From Streptomyces sp. CB01881 (GTDB lineage Bacteria; Actinomycetota; Actinomycetes; Streptomycetales; Streptomycetaceae), in contig NZ_CP026498.1 of assembly GCF_002953255.1 (NCBI RefSeq), forward strand, positions 5,651,158 to 5,715,157: a DNA stretch of 64,000 nt, written 5' to 3'. Of this stretch, positions 27,081 to 34,219 are shown piece after piece (position 1 is the stretch's first letter; every line of letters begins with the position of its first letter). The notes beneath the pieces were generated by a model. That model had not been told where the DNA came from. It made no database searches and worked only from the letters and a program-made list of their open reading frames with translations. Made by a program: the position numbers and the translations under genes.

Positions 27081-28256
27081 TCAGCGGTGCGCGCCGGCCC
27101 GGCCGAGCGCCGGCCACGCGTACGCCAGCAGCGCCAGGGCGACGGCCCCGCCGCCGAGCAGCCCGGCCACCGGCGCGGACCGGCCCAGTACGAGCGGCAC
27201 CGCGGCGGCCGCCGACCCGGCGAGCGCGCCCAGCGCGGCCGCACGGTGGCGGCCGCACCGCGCCGGCAGTGCGGTCAGCACCAGCAGCAGGCCCAGCACG
27301 CCCTGCGCCGCCCACTGGGCGGGGCCGGCGCGTTCGGCCGCCAGGTGCAGCAGCCCGCCGCCGTGGCCCGGGCCGGGCCGCGGGGCCAGGGCGGTCAACA
27401 CGGCGAGCGCGGCGAAGCTGAGCACCGTCAGCACGGCCAGGTGCAGCGCGACGGCCACCGGCAGCACCGGCCGCATCCGGGCGCGGAACTCGGCGAGGGT
27501 GCCCGCCGTCCGCAGATGGCCGCCACCGACGTGCCGGAACCAGCGCGCGGCCCACTCGGCCGACCCGGCCGACAGCGCCGCCGCCAGCACCAGCGCGGCC
27601 GTCACCCGGCCGTCACCCGGGCCGCCGGCCGCCCCGGCGAGCGGGAGCAGCAGCAGCCCGGCCACCCCGGCCCCGTGACCCAGCACGGCCGGCCGCCACC
27701 GCCGCGGCCCGGCCGGGTGCGGCACCTCCGGCAGGAGGGCGGCGGACGGGCCGAGCTCGGGGCCGGCGGTGGCGCAGGGCCCGGACGGGACGGGCTCCAC
27801 CGGCAGCGCCGGCAGCGCCGGCAGCAGCGCGAGCGGGACGGCCGCCGGCAGCAGCACGGGCCACCGGCCGCCGAGGGCGGCGGCGGCCGCGACCGGCAGC
27901 ACCGTCAGCACCGACGCCCGCAGCGCAGCGCCGCGGTTCCGCTGCCGGTTCCCGGCGGCCCCGGGGTCCGCCTCCCCGGCCGCCGGCGGCGCGGGCGGGC
28001 GGCGCGGCACCCGGGCGTACAGCTCCTCCGCGAGCCCGAACAGGTCGGCGTGCCGGCAGCGCGCGGCCGCCTCCTGGCCCAGGCCGGCCTCCTCCAGCCC
28101 GACGGCGATCTCCAACGGGTCGACCGCCCGCTCGCAGAGCAGCCGGTGCTCGGCCATCACCTCCCGGACCGGATCACCGGAGAGCCCGGGAGCACCGGGA
28201 GCACCAGGGGTACCGGGGGCGCCGGACACCCCGGCCGCCGGGCCGCCGCCCGCCAT
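27081..28256 (-). CDS. Multi-spanning membrane protein of the glycan operon
   Basis: A 391-residue protein without a recognised family. After a cytosolic region of about 110 residues with Leu-rich helices (EVMAEHRLLCERAVD; EEAGLGQEAAARCRHADLFGL) come eight or so hydrophobic segments (ASVLTVLPVAAAAALGG, LLPAAVPLALLPALPALPV, VTAALVLAAALSA, PVAVALHLAVLTVLSFAAL and others). Its start overlaps the glycosyltransferase stop (TGATG), so translation is coupled. The layout beside a PelF-like glycosyltransferase suggests a glycan-export or assembly role comparable to PelG, but no PelG similarity can be shown by eye. Confidence 0.7.
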   Translation of the reverse strand: MAGGGPAAGVSGAPGTPGAPGAPGLSGDPVREVMAEHRLLCERAVDPLEIAVGLEEAGLGQEAAARCRHADLFGLAEELYARVPRRPPAPPAAGEADPGAAGNRQRNRGAALRASVLTVLPVAAAAALGGRWPVLLPAAVPLALLPALPALPVEPVPSGPCATAGPELGPSAALLPEVPHPAGPRRWRPAVLGHGAGVAGLLLLPLAGAAGGPGDGRVTAALVLAAALSAGSAEWAARWFRHVGGGHLRTAGTLAEFRARMRPVLPVAVALHLAVLTVLSFAALAVLTALAPRPGPGHGGGLLHLAAERAGPAQWAAQGVLGLLLVLTALPARCGRHRAAALGALAGSAAAAVPLVLGRSAPVAGLLGGGAVALALLAYAWPALGRAGAHR

Positions 28257-29890
28257 CAGACCGCCTCCGCGAGGGCGCCCGGCCGCTCGGCCACCGCCGC
28301 CGGACCGTCCTCGCCCGGCTCCGCGCCGTCCGCAATGCCGGCCGCCCCGGCGGTCTCCGGGCCCGCCGTGCCCTTCCCGCCCGTACGGTCCGCCAGCCAG
28401 TACTCGGCGGGCCGGGCGAACGGGCGCGGCTGCACGCCCGCCTCACCGCCGGCCGCCGCCGGGAACGCCGGCCACTGGGAGACCAGCTCCAGGTAGATCT
28501 CCCGGAACGCGCCGATCACCGGTTCCACGGCGAAGCGTTCCTGCGCGCGCAGCCGCCCGGCCAGCCCGAGCCTCGCCCGCCGTTCCTCGTCGCGCAGCAG
28601 CGCCAGGCAGGCGGCGGCCAGCGCCTGCGGATCGCGCGGCGGGACGAGCAGCCCGGTCGGCCCGACCACCTCCCGGGCCACCCCGACGTCGGTCGAGACC
28701 ACCGCCCGGCCGCTCAGCATCGCGTCGGCCAGCAGCCGGGGGCTGCGCTGGGAGAGTGCCGAGAAGACGATCACCGTGGCGCCCTCCCAGGCCCGCGCGG
28801 TCGACTGCGGCCGCCCGGCGAACTCCACCGCGTCGGCCACCCCCAGCCGCCCGGCCACCGCCTCGCAGTGCGCCCGGTAGCCGCGGACGGCCTCCTCGCC
28901 GTGGACCACCAGCCGGGCCGCGGGCAGTGCGGCCCGGACCCGCGCGAAGGCGTGCAGCATCAGCTCGGTGTCCCGGCCCGGCTCCAGCGCGCCGGCCCAG
29001 ACCAGCGTCGGCGCGGACGGTTCCGGGCCGGCCGCCGCCCGGGCCACCGCCGGAGTGCCCTCGTGGACCACCCTGGTCCGCGCCGGGTCGGCCCCGCAGC
29101 GCCGCTGCCACTGCTGGTCGTGGGCGCTGCCGGGGGTCAGTATCGCGGCCTGCCGGTACGTCTCCTCGGTGAGCGCCCGGAAGAAGGAGAGCAGCAGCGC
29201 CCGGACCGGCCACCGGTACGGCACCTCGCGGCAGCCGGCGTACTGCTCGCGCAGGTGCAGGCCGTGCTCGGTGACCACGAACGGCACCCCGTGCAGCTGC
29301 TTGGCCACCAGCGCGGGCAGCGCGGCCGGGCCGCCGCCGACCACGTGGCAGAGATCGGCGCCGCCCAGGCCGCCCGGCCCGGTGCCGTACCAGGGCGCGG
29401 AGAGCGGACGCAGGCACTGCTCCAGCAGGTCGGCCCCGACCAGCACGTCGCAGACCAGCGGCTGCCCGGCCGAGGTGTCGGCGCCGGGTGAGCGCCAGAC
29501 CCGCTCCAGCGTGCGGCGCGCGTGTGCCGAGGCGAGGAACGCCGGCAGCGCGCCGTCCTCCCGGGCGAGCGCCGCCAGCCGGTACAGCCCGGCGCCGAAC
29601 GAGGCCCGCTCCCCCGGCATCACCAGCGCCCGGACCAGCCCCTCGTACGCCCGTGCGTACTGCCGTCTGCGCAGCGCCCCCGGCAGGCGCCCGGCCGGGC
29701 GGCGCCCCCGGAGGGCCAGCTCGTGCACTCCCAGCCAGCGGGCCCGGGGACCGGCACCGGTCCCCGGGCCCGCCAGCACGTACAGCTCGAAGTCGTGCTC
29801 GTGCAGGCCCTCGGCCAGCCGGTCGGACCAGCCACCGGCACCACGCTGGGGGTATGGACGCACACCCTCGGTGATCAGAGCAACGCGCAC
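28256..29890 (-). CDS. GT4 glycosyltransferase, PelF-like (DUF3492)
   Basis: A 544-residue cytosolic glycosyltransferase. The N-terminus (MRVALITEGVRPYPQRGAGG) matches the DUF3492/PelF type, where this motif opens the acceptor domain. The C-terminal half is a GT-B domain with LVWAGALEPGRD, VEFAGRPQ and the donor-binding SPRLLADAMLSGRAVVSTDVG segment. The usual E-x7-E is shifted (the loop reads SQRSPRLLADAML), so catalytic detail is uncertain. GTG at 29890 has GGAGG 5 bases upstream. It leads the operon with the membrane protein (TGATG overlap) and the epimerase. The C-terminal 80 residues are low-complexity Ala/Gly/Glu. Confidence 0.85.
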   Translation of the reverse strand: MRVALITEGVRPYPQRGAGGWSDRLAEGLHEHDFELYVLAGPGTGAGPRARWLGVHELALRGRRPAGRLPGALRRRQYARAYEGLVRALVMPGERASFGAGLYRLAALAREDGALPAFLASAHARRTLERVWRSPGADTSAGQPLVCDVLVGADLLEQCLRPLSAPWYGTGPGGLGGADLCHVVGGGPAALPALVAKQLHGVPFVVTEHGLHLREQYAGCREVPYRWPVRALLLSFFRALTEETYRQAAILTPGSAHDQQWQRRCGADPARTRVVHEGTPAVARAAAGPEPSAPTLVWAGALEPGRDTELMLHAFARVRAALPAARLVVHGEEAVRGYRAHCEAVAGRLGVADAVEFAGRPQSTARAWEGATVIVFSALSQRSPRLLADAMLSGRAVVSTDVGVAREVVGPTGLLVPPRDPQALAAACLALLRDEERRARLGLAGRLRAQERFAVEPVIGAFREIYLELVSQWPAFPAAAGGEAGVQPRPFARPAEYWLADRTGGKGTAGPETAGAAGIADGAEPGEDGPAAVAERPGALAEAV

Positions 29891-30219
29891 GGAGACCTCC
29901 AGAGCAGAGCGGATCGGAGCGGATCGACGGATTGCCTGTGCGGCCTGGCCGGTTCCCGGGAGCCCCGCGGGACGGCGCGGGGAGGGGCCCGGGCGGAGGA
30001 GTCCGGACCGGCCGCGGCGCCCGTGGCCGGGCGCACCGCGGCACGGGCCGGCGGTCACACCGGCCCCGGCGCCCCTGCCCTCGGCCGCCCTCCGGGATCT
30101 CCGGCGGCCGCGACTCCCCCACACCTGTTCGGTCCGACAGCAGAAAGGTAGGACCGGCCCCCGGCGATCCATCGGTCACATGCCTGGCTGCCACCTGAAC
30201 GAGTGAACCGGCGTGACCT
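29891..30219. other. Intergenic region, nothing convincing
   Basis: About 330 bases between the glycosyltransferase start and the terminator of the hydrolase gene. It must hold the operon's leftward promoter. No clear -10/-35 pair, repeat or small gene stands out; open frames here lack ribosome sites. Confidence 0.4.
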
Positions 30220-30236
30220 CGCCCCGGAGCGGGGCG
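30220..30236 (-). terminator. Small terminator hairpin after the hydrolase gene
   Basis: CGCCCC-ggagc-GGGGCG, a 6-bp stem 29 bases past the stop codon at 30266, followed by an A/T-richer stretch on the minus strand. Confidence 0.5.
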
Positions 30237-30265
30237 TTATCGCGCGCTCCGATCCGCACCGGCCC

Positions 30266-31189
30266 TCAGACCCGCGCGAGCAGCTCCCGCACCTCCCGGG
30301 CCACCTGGTCCGGGTGCTCCATCATGGCCACGTGCCCGGAGTCCGGCAGCACCAGCAGCCGGGCGTCCGCGAAGGCGTCGCAGGCCCGCCGCGCCGAGCG
30401 GTAGGAGACCAGCTTGTCCCGCAGCCCGTACACCAGCAGCGTGGGCGCCTTCACCTGACCGGCCTGGCGCCAGAGCGCCTGGTCGCCGCGCTCGGTGTAG
30501 GCGGAGACGATCCCGCGCGCCGAGGCGGTCAGCACCTGCATCGCGTACGGCAGCTCGCTGCGCCGCCGGTACTCGGCCACCGCGTCGGCCCGGGTGTCCG
30601 GCGACAGCCCGTCCGGGTCGCCGTAGACCAGCCGCAGCAGGCCCTCGGTGGCGTCCTCGGCGCTCCGCCCGTTCGCCGGCAGCCGACGCAGCAGTGCGGG
30701 CACGCCGGGCACCGCGAGCAGGCCGGTCGGCCAGGCGGTGCGCTGCGGCGGGAGCTCGGGCAGCGCGGGCGAGATCAGGGTGAGGCTGCGCACCAGGTCC
30801 GGCCGGAGCGCGGCGAGCCGGACGGAGACGGCGCCGCCGAGCGAGTTGCCGAAGAGGTGCACCGGACCGCGCCCGGCCGCCTCCAGGTAGCCGATCACCG
30901 CGCGCACGTGCCCGGAGACGGTGAGGTTGCCGTCGGCGGGCGGCGCGGAGCGGCCGAAGCCGGGCAGGTCCACGGCCTCGCCGTCGACCAGGCCGGAGAG
31001 CCTCGCCATCAGCGCCGTCCAGTTGCCGGCCGAGCCGCCGAGCCCGTGCACGAAGAGGGCCGGCTCCCGCCCTCCGGCCGCACCGTCCCCGGGCCGGTGG
31101 ACCGCCAGCGCCGCACCGGGCACCTCGACCGTACGGAACGCTGCGGGCTCCCCCGCCTCTGTGCGTATCTGCTGCTCAGCGCTGCTCAT
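30266..31189 (-). CDS. Alpha/beta-fold hydrolase
   Basis: A 307-residue alpha/beta hydrolase. The oxyanion motif HGLGGSAGNW is near residue 48, the nucleophile elbow GNSLGG near 119 (Ser), an Asp in YGLRDKL and the catalytic His in DSGHVAMMEHP, so the triad is complete. The family covers esterases, lipases and ring-cleavage hydrolases, so the substrate is unknown. There is no signal peptide. ATG at 31189 has no ribosome site but a TACCAT box 8 bases before it. It is divergent from the TetR gene at 31398 (208 bases), so that regulator may control it. Confidence 0.88.
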   Translation of the reverse strand: MSSAEQQIRTEAGEPAAFRTVEVPGAALAVHRPGDGAAGGREPALFVHGLGGSAGNWTALMARLSGLVDGEAVDLPGFGRSAPPADGNLTVSGHVRAVIGYLEAAGRGPVHLFGNSLGGAVSVRLAALRPDLVRSLTLISPALPELPPQRTAWPTGLLAVPGVPALLRRLPANGRSAEDATEGLLRLVYGDPDGLSPDTRADAVAEYRRRSELPYAMQVLTASARGIVSAYTERGDQALWRQAGQVKAPTLLVYGLRDKLVSYRSARRACDAFADARLLVLPDSGHVAMMEHPDQVAREVRELLARV

Positions 31190-31197
31190 GGTGGACG

Positions 31198-31203
31198 ATG
31201 GTA
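31198..31203 (-). promoter_or_regulatory. Candidate leaderless promoter -10 (TACCAT)
   Basis: TACCAT on the minus strand ends 8 bases before the hydrolase ATG at 31189, and there is no Shine-Dalgarno sequence. Confidence 0.45.
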
Positions 31204-31346
31204 GTGAGCCGACGGCCCGGCGGGGATGTCCCGTCCCTCGTCACACCACTGCCGTCACCCGTGGTCAGCGCCGTATTGTGGGCTCCTGACAAGGGAGCTG
31301 CGAGCTTTTCTGGCGCTCGCCAAGCGCGAATGCGGTTACCGGAAAG

Positions 31347-31352
31347 TAGAAT
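31347..31352 (+). promoter_or_regulatory. Candidate -10 box (TAGAAT) for the tetR gene
   Basis: TAGAAT in an A/T-richer patch 45 bases before the GTG at 31398 would give a leader of about 39 bases containing the GAGGAG ribosome site. The -35 is poor, so an activator or another sigma factor is possible. Confidence 0.45.
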
Positions 31353-31397
31353 CGGTCATCTTGCCAGCCCCGATCAACCCGTGAAGTGAGGAGCGCC

Positions 31398-32060
31398 GTG
31401 ACGGCCATCCAGGAGGCGCAGGAGCGCCCGCGCGGTGCCCGCCTGCCGCGAAGCGCCCGCCGTGAACAACTGCTCGGTGCCGCCCAGGAGGTGTTCGTCG
31501 CGCAGGGCTACCACGCGGCCGCCATGGACGACATCGCCGATCGCGCCGGGGTCAGCAAGCCGGTGCTGTACCAGCACTTCCCCGGCAAGCTGGAGCTCTA
31601 CCTGGCGCTGCTGGACAAGCACTGCGACGCCCTCGTCGAGTCCACCCGCGACGCGCTGTCGACGACCACCGACAACAAGCTCCGGGTCGCCGCGACCATG
31701 GAGGCGTACTTCAACTACGTCTCCAGCGAGTCCGGCGCCTTCCGGCTGGTCTTCGAGTCGGACCTGACCAACGAGCCGGCCGTGCGCGAGCGCGTCGAGC
31801 GGGCCTCGGAGGCCAGCGCGACGCTGGTCAGCAAGGTCATCCAGGAGGACACCGACCTCCCCGAGTCCGAGTCCAAGCTGCTCGCCGCCGGCGTCTGCGG
31901 CCTGGCCCAGATCACCGCCCGCTACTGGCTCTCCCAGGGGCTGGAGATCCCGCGCGACGAGGCCGTCCGGCTGGTCGCCAGCCTGGCCTGGCGCGGGCTG
32001 AAGGGCTTCCCGATGCACCCCGCCTCCGAGCTGCCCGAGGACTCCGCCCCCGAGCAGTGA
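31398..32060 (+). CDS. TetR-family transcriptional regulator
   Basis: A 220-residue regulator. The N-terminal helix-turn-helix (REQLLGAAQEVFVAQGYHAA, then DDIADRAGVSKPVLYQHFPGKLELY) is a textbook TetR DNA-binding domain; the C-terminal helical part should bind ligand and dimerise. GTG at 31398 follows GAGGAG by 4 bases; GTG at 31386 is possible but lacks a site. It is upstream of DUF3107 and near the DEAD-box helicase, the same order as M. tuberculosis Rv3208, Rv3208A and Rv3211 (recalled). The target is unknown; the divergent hydrolase is the simplest candidate. Confidence 0.92.
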   Translation: MTAIQEAQERPRGARLPRSARREQLLGAAQEVFVAQGYHAAAMDDIADRAGVSKPVLYQHFPGKLELYLALLDKHCDALVESTRDALSTTTDNKLRVAATMEAYFNYVSSESGAFRLVFESDLTNEPAVRERVERASEASATLVSKVIQEDTDLPESESKLLAAGVCGLAQITARYWLSQGLEIPRDEAVRLVASLAWRGLKGFPMHPASELPEDSAPEQ

Positions 32061-32191
32061 TCCACGGACCTTCGCCTCGGCCTTGATCCGGTGCTCTATG
32101 GTGAAGCCGTACGGCGCGGTCGCCGCGATCGCCTGTCCCAGGCGGCCCGGAACCGCGCGTGGATGGCTGCAACCCCGGAGGGACGGAAGTC

Positions 32192-32419
32192 GTGGAGGTC
32201 AAGATCGGCGTGCAGAACGCGCCGCGCGAGATCGTGATCGAGAGCTCGCAGACTGCCGATGAGGTCGAGAGCGCGGTCGCCAAGGCACTGGAGGGCACCT
32301 CGAAGCTCTTCGCGCTGACCGACGAGCACGGCCGCCGCGTCATCGTCCCGGCCGAGCGCCTGGCGTACGTGGAGATCGGCGAGCAGGCCGCCCGCAAGGT
32401 CGGTTTCGGCACGCTCTGA
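32192..32419 (+). CDS. DUF3107 family protein
   Basis: A 75-residue conserved actinobacterial protein of unknown function, beginning VEVKIGVQNAPREI and ending RKVGFGTL, without cysteines or membrane segments. GTG at 32192 is preceded by GGAGGGACGGAAG. It lies 131 bases after tetR and is closed by a very strong terminator; the same pair occurs in mycobacteria (Rv3208A, TB9.4, an immunogenic protein). The family can be named, not the role. Confidence 0.9.
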   Translation: MEVKIGVQNAPREIVIESSQTADEVESAVAKALEGTSKLFALTDEHGRRVIVPAERLAYVEIGEQAARKVGFGTL

Positions 32420-32429
32420 GCTGTACCGC

Positions 32430-32462
32430 GGTGCCCCGCTCCCCCTCGGGGAGCGGGGCACC
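32430..32462 (+). terminator. Strong terminator after DUF3107
   Basis: A perfect 15-bp stem (32430-32444 with 32448-32462) with a 3-base CTC loop, starting 10 bases past the stop codon. Confidence 0.92.
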
Positions 32463-32564
32463 TTCGCGTTCCGCGGCTGCGCGTGTACGGCCGGGAGGAC
32501 AGGGGTACGGCGACAGTGCGGCCGACCGTACGCCGCGCGCCCGCACCCTCCCCGGGAGGCACCC

Positions 32565-32882
32565 TTGCTGGTCGAGACGCTCGCCTTCGCCCTCGTCGGT
32601 CTGATCGTCGGCGCCGGAGCGCTGATGTCACTGCCCGCGTACTTCCCGTCCGGGCGGGCACTGACGACGGGGACGGCGCTGGTCTCGGCACTGCTCGCCG
32701 GGGTGATCGCGCACTTCACGCTGGACGGCCGGTTCCCGGCGGCCAGCATCGCGACAGCGGCGATCGCCTCGGCCCTGCTCACCTCGGTGCTGGCCCGGCC
32801 CGACCTCGCGGCCGGGCGCCAGCCCGCCCACCGGCACCACCCGCACCGGGCCGGCGCGCACCGCCGGCACCGGCACGCCTGA
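32565..32882 (+). CDS. Small membrane protein with His-rich tail
   Basis: A 105-residue protein with three hydrophobic segments (LAFALVGLIVGAGALMSLPAY, TALVSALLAGVIAHF, ASIATAAIASALLTSVL) and a C-terminal tail in which eight of the last twenty or so residues are His, mixed with Arg and Pro. The start is TTG, 5 bases after GGGAGG. The tail could bind metal or simply be basic; I do not recognise a family. It is convergent with the ferritin-like gene, with only 6 bases between their stop codons. Confidence 0.65.
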   Translation: MLVETLAFALVGLIVGAGALMSLPAYFPSGRALTTGTALVSALLAGVIAHFTLDGRFPAASIATAAIASALLTSVLARPDLAAGRQPAHRHHPHRAGAHRRHRHA

Positions 32883-32888
32883 CCGGAC

Positions 32889-33617
32889 CTACGAGGCCAG
32901 CCCCAGCGCGGCCATCCGCTTGGTGTGCGCCTCGGTGATCCGGTTGAACATCTTGCCGACCTCGACCAGGTCGAAGCCCTGCACCTGCACGCCGCCGACC
33001 AGCAGGTTGGAGAGCGCGTCCCGCTCGGCGACGACCCGCTGGGCCTGGCTCAGCGCCTCGCCCATCAGCCGCCGGCCCCAGAGCGCCAGCCGGCCGCCGG
33101 CCCGCGGGTCGGCCTCGATGGCCTGCCGCACCTTGTCGACCGCGAACCGGGCGTGCCCGGTGTCGGACATGACGCCGAGGACGAGGTCGCGGGTGTCGTC
33201 GTCGAGGCGGACGGCCACCTCGCGGTAGAAGTCGGTGGCGATCGCGTCGCCCACGTACGCCTTGACCAGGCCCTCCAGCCAGTCGGACGGCGCGGTCATC
33301 CGGTGGAACAGCTCCAGCGGCTCGACGAACGGCCGCATCGCCTCCTGCGGGTCGGCACCGACCTCGGCGAGCCGGTCGTGCAGCCGCTGGTAGTGCTGGA
33401 ACTCGGCGGAGGCCATCCGGGCCAGCGCGGCCTTGTCGGCGAGGTCCGGCGCGAGCTTGGCGTCCTCGGCGAGCCGCTCGAAGGCGCTCAGCTCGCCGTA
33501 CGCGAGGGCGCCGAGCAGGTCCAGCACGGCCGCCCGGTAGCCGGGGTCGGCCGAGCAGCTCGCCCAGTCCCCGATCGAACCGGCCCCGTCGTCCTGCGTC
33601 TCACCATGCTTCTCCAT
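32889..33617 (-). CDS. Ferritin-like di-iron fold protein
   Basis: A 242-residue helical protein of the ferritin-like/MiaE-like group. Glu and His residues typical of a four-helix di-iron bundle are seen in YGELSAFERLAEDA and ASAEFQHYQRLHDRL, then YREVAVRLDDDT and SDTGHARFAVDKV. ATG at 33617 follows AAGGTGG by 6 bases. It is divergent from the DEAD-box helicase region, and an equivalent gene sits next to rhlE in mycobacteria. The function is unproven; an oxygenase or iron-binding role fits the fold. Confidence 0.82.
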   Translation of the reverse strand: MEKHGETQDDGAGSIGDWASCSADPGYRAAVLDLLGALAYGELSAFERLAEDAKLAPDLADKAALARMASAEFQHYQRLHDRLAEVGADPQEAMRPFVEPLELFHRMTAPSDWLEGLVKAYVGDAIATDFYREVAVRLDDDTRDLVLGVMSDTGHARFAVDKVRQAIEADPRAGGRLALWGRRLMGEALSQAQRVVAERDALSNLLVGGVQVQGFDLVEVGKMFNRITEAHTKRMAALGLAS

Positions 33618-33775
33618 GACCGGCCACCTTAGTCCCGCCCGCCCTCCGGCACACGCACGGCGGCGCGGCCGGCCCCGGGCGTGCCGGTCGCCCGGCGGAC
33701 GGGCCGCGGGCGGCCCCGCAGGGCCTCCGAGCAGCGATGTCATGCGCGTCACGTGTTCGAGTCGTCGCGTCACGG

Positions 33776-33781
33776 TATGGT
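33776..33781 (+). promoter_or_regulatory. Candidate -10 box (TATGGT) for the helicase leader
   Basis: TATGGT with a weak GTGTTC -35 at 17-base spacing. The transcript would start near 33788 and give a leader of about 430 bases before the helicase. Confidence 0.35.
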
Positions 33782-33797
33782 GGTAGGGAGACCCGTA

Positions 33798-33851
33798 GTG
33801 CTCGCACGGTGTCACCGCCGTCTCGGTGCGCCGGGCAAGCCCGCTCCGTAG
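33798..33851 (+). CDS. Candidate 17-residue leader peptide before the DEAD-box helicase
   Basis: GTG at 33798 is 7 bases after GGGAG and opens a 17-codon frame (with one Cys, four Arg and three Pro) that ends at a TAG lying inside the loop of hairpin 33840-33855. Ribosome position could therefore decide whether that hairpin forms, the layout of an attenuator or cis-regulatory leader. Five of 17 codons end in A or T, more than in normal genes here. It is too short for coding statistics; the call rests on ribosome-site spacing and the stop codon's position. Confidence 0.4.
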   Translation: MLARCHRRLGAPGKPAP

Positions 33852-33957
33852 CGGGACCGCCCCTCAGGGCGTGTCCGTCCCGGAAGCCGGGTCCTCACGT
33901 ACGCGGATGCCCGGTCGGAGAGCCGATCGGCTCCGACCATGGCTTGGACTTCAAGCC
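33840..33957 (+). promoter_or_regulatory. Structured 5' leader of the DEAD-box helicase mRNA
   Basis: Five hairpins stand in a row: CCCGCT/AGCGGG (33840-33855), GCCC/GGGC (33859-33870), CCCGG/CCGGG (33879-33891), GGTCGGAG.../...CCGACC with an internal palindrome (33913-33938), and GGCTTG/CAAGCC (33941-33957). The remaining leader to 34219 has no obvious gene. Long structured leaders are known on RNA-helicase mRNAs in other bacteria, where they allow cold or autogenous control. Confidence 0.55.
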
Positions 33958-34219
33958 TTGGCACCGCATCAGTGGCCGAGCGAGGGCCGCCGAGACCACG
34001 CCGCCCGGCGAAGGTCCCGCGCAGGTCCCTCACGGGAATCCTCCCCGACAGCCGCCGTGACCGCGCCCCCCACCGGGCCCCGCGGACCGGCCGGCCGCAG
34101 GGACCGGCGCGGTTGTGCGTCCGCGCAGCTGTCATCAGGGCCGTACCGGCCCCTACGCAGCCGCGCGGCTGCCCGCCCGCCGCTCGCTCTCGGCCCCTCC
34201 ACACGGAAGAGGCAGCACC

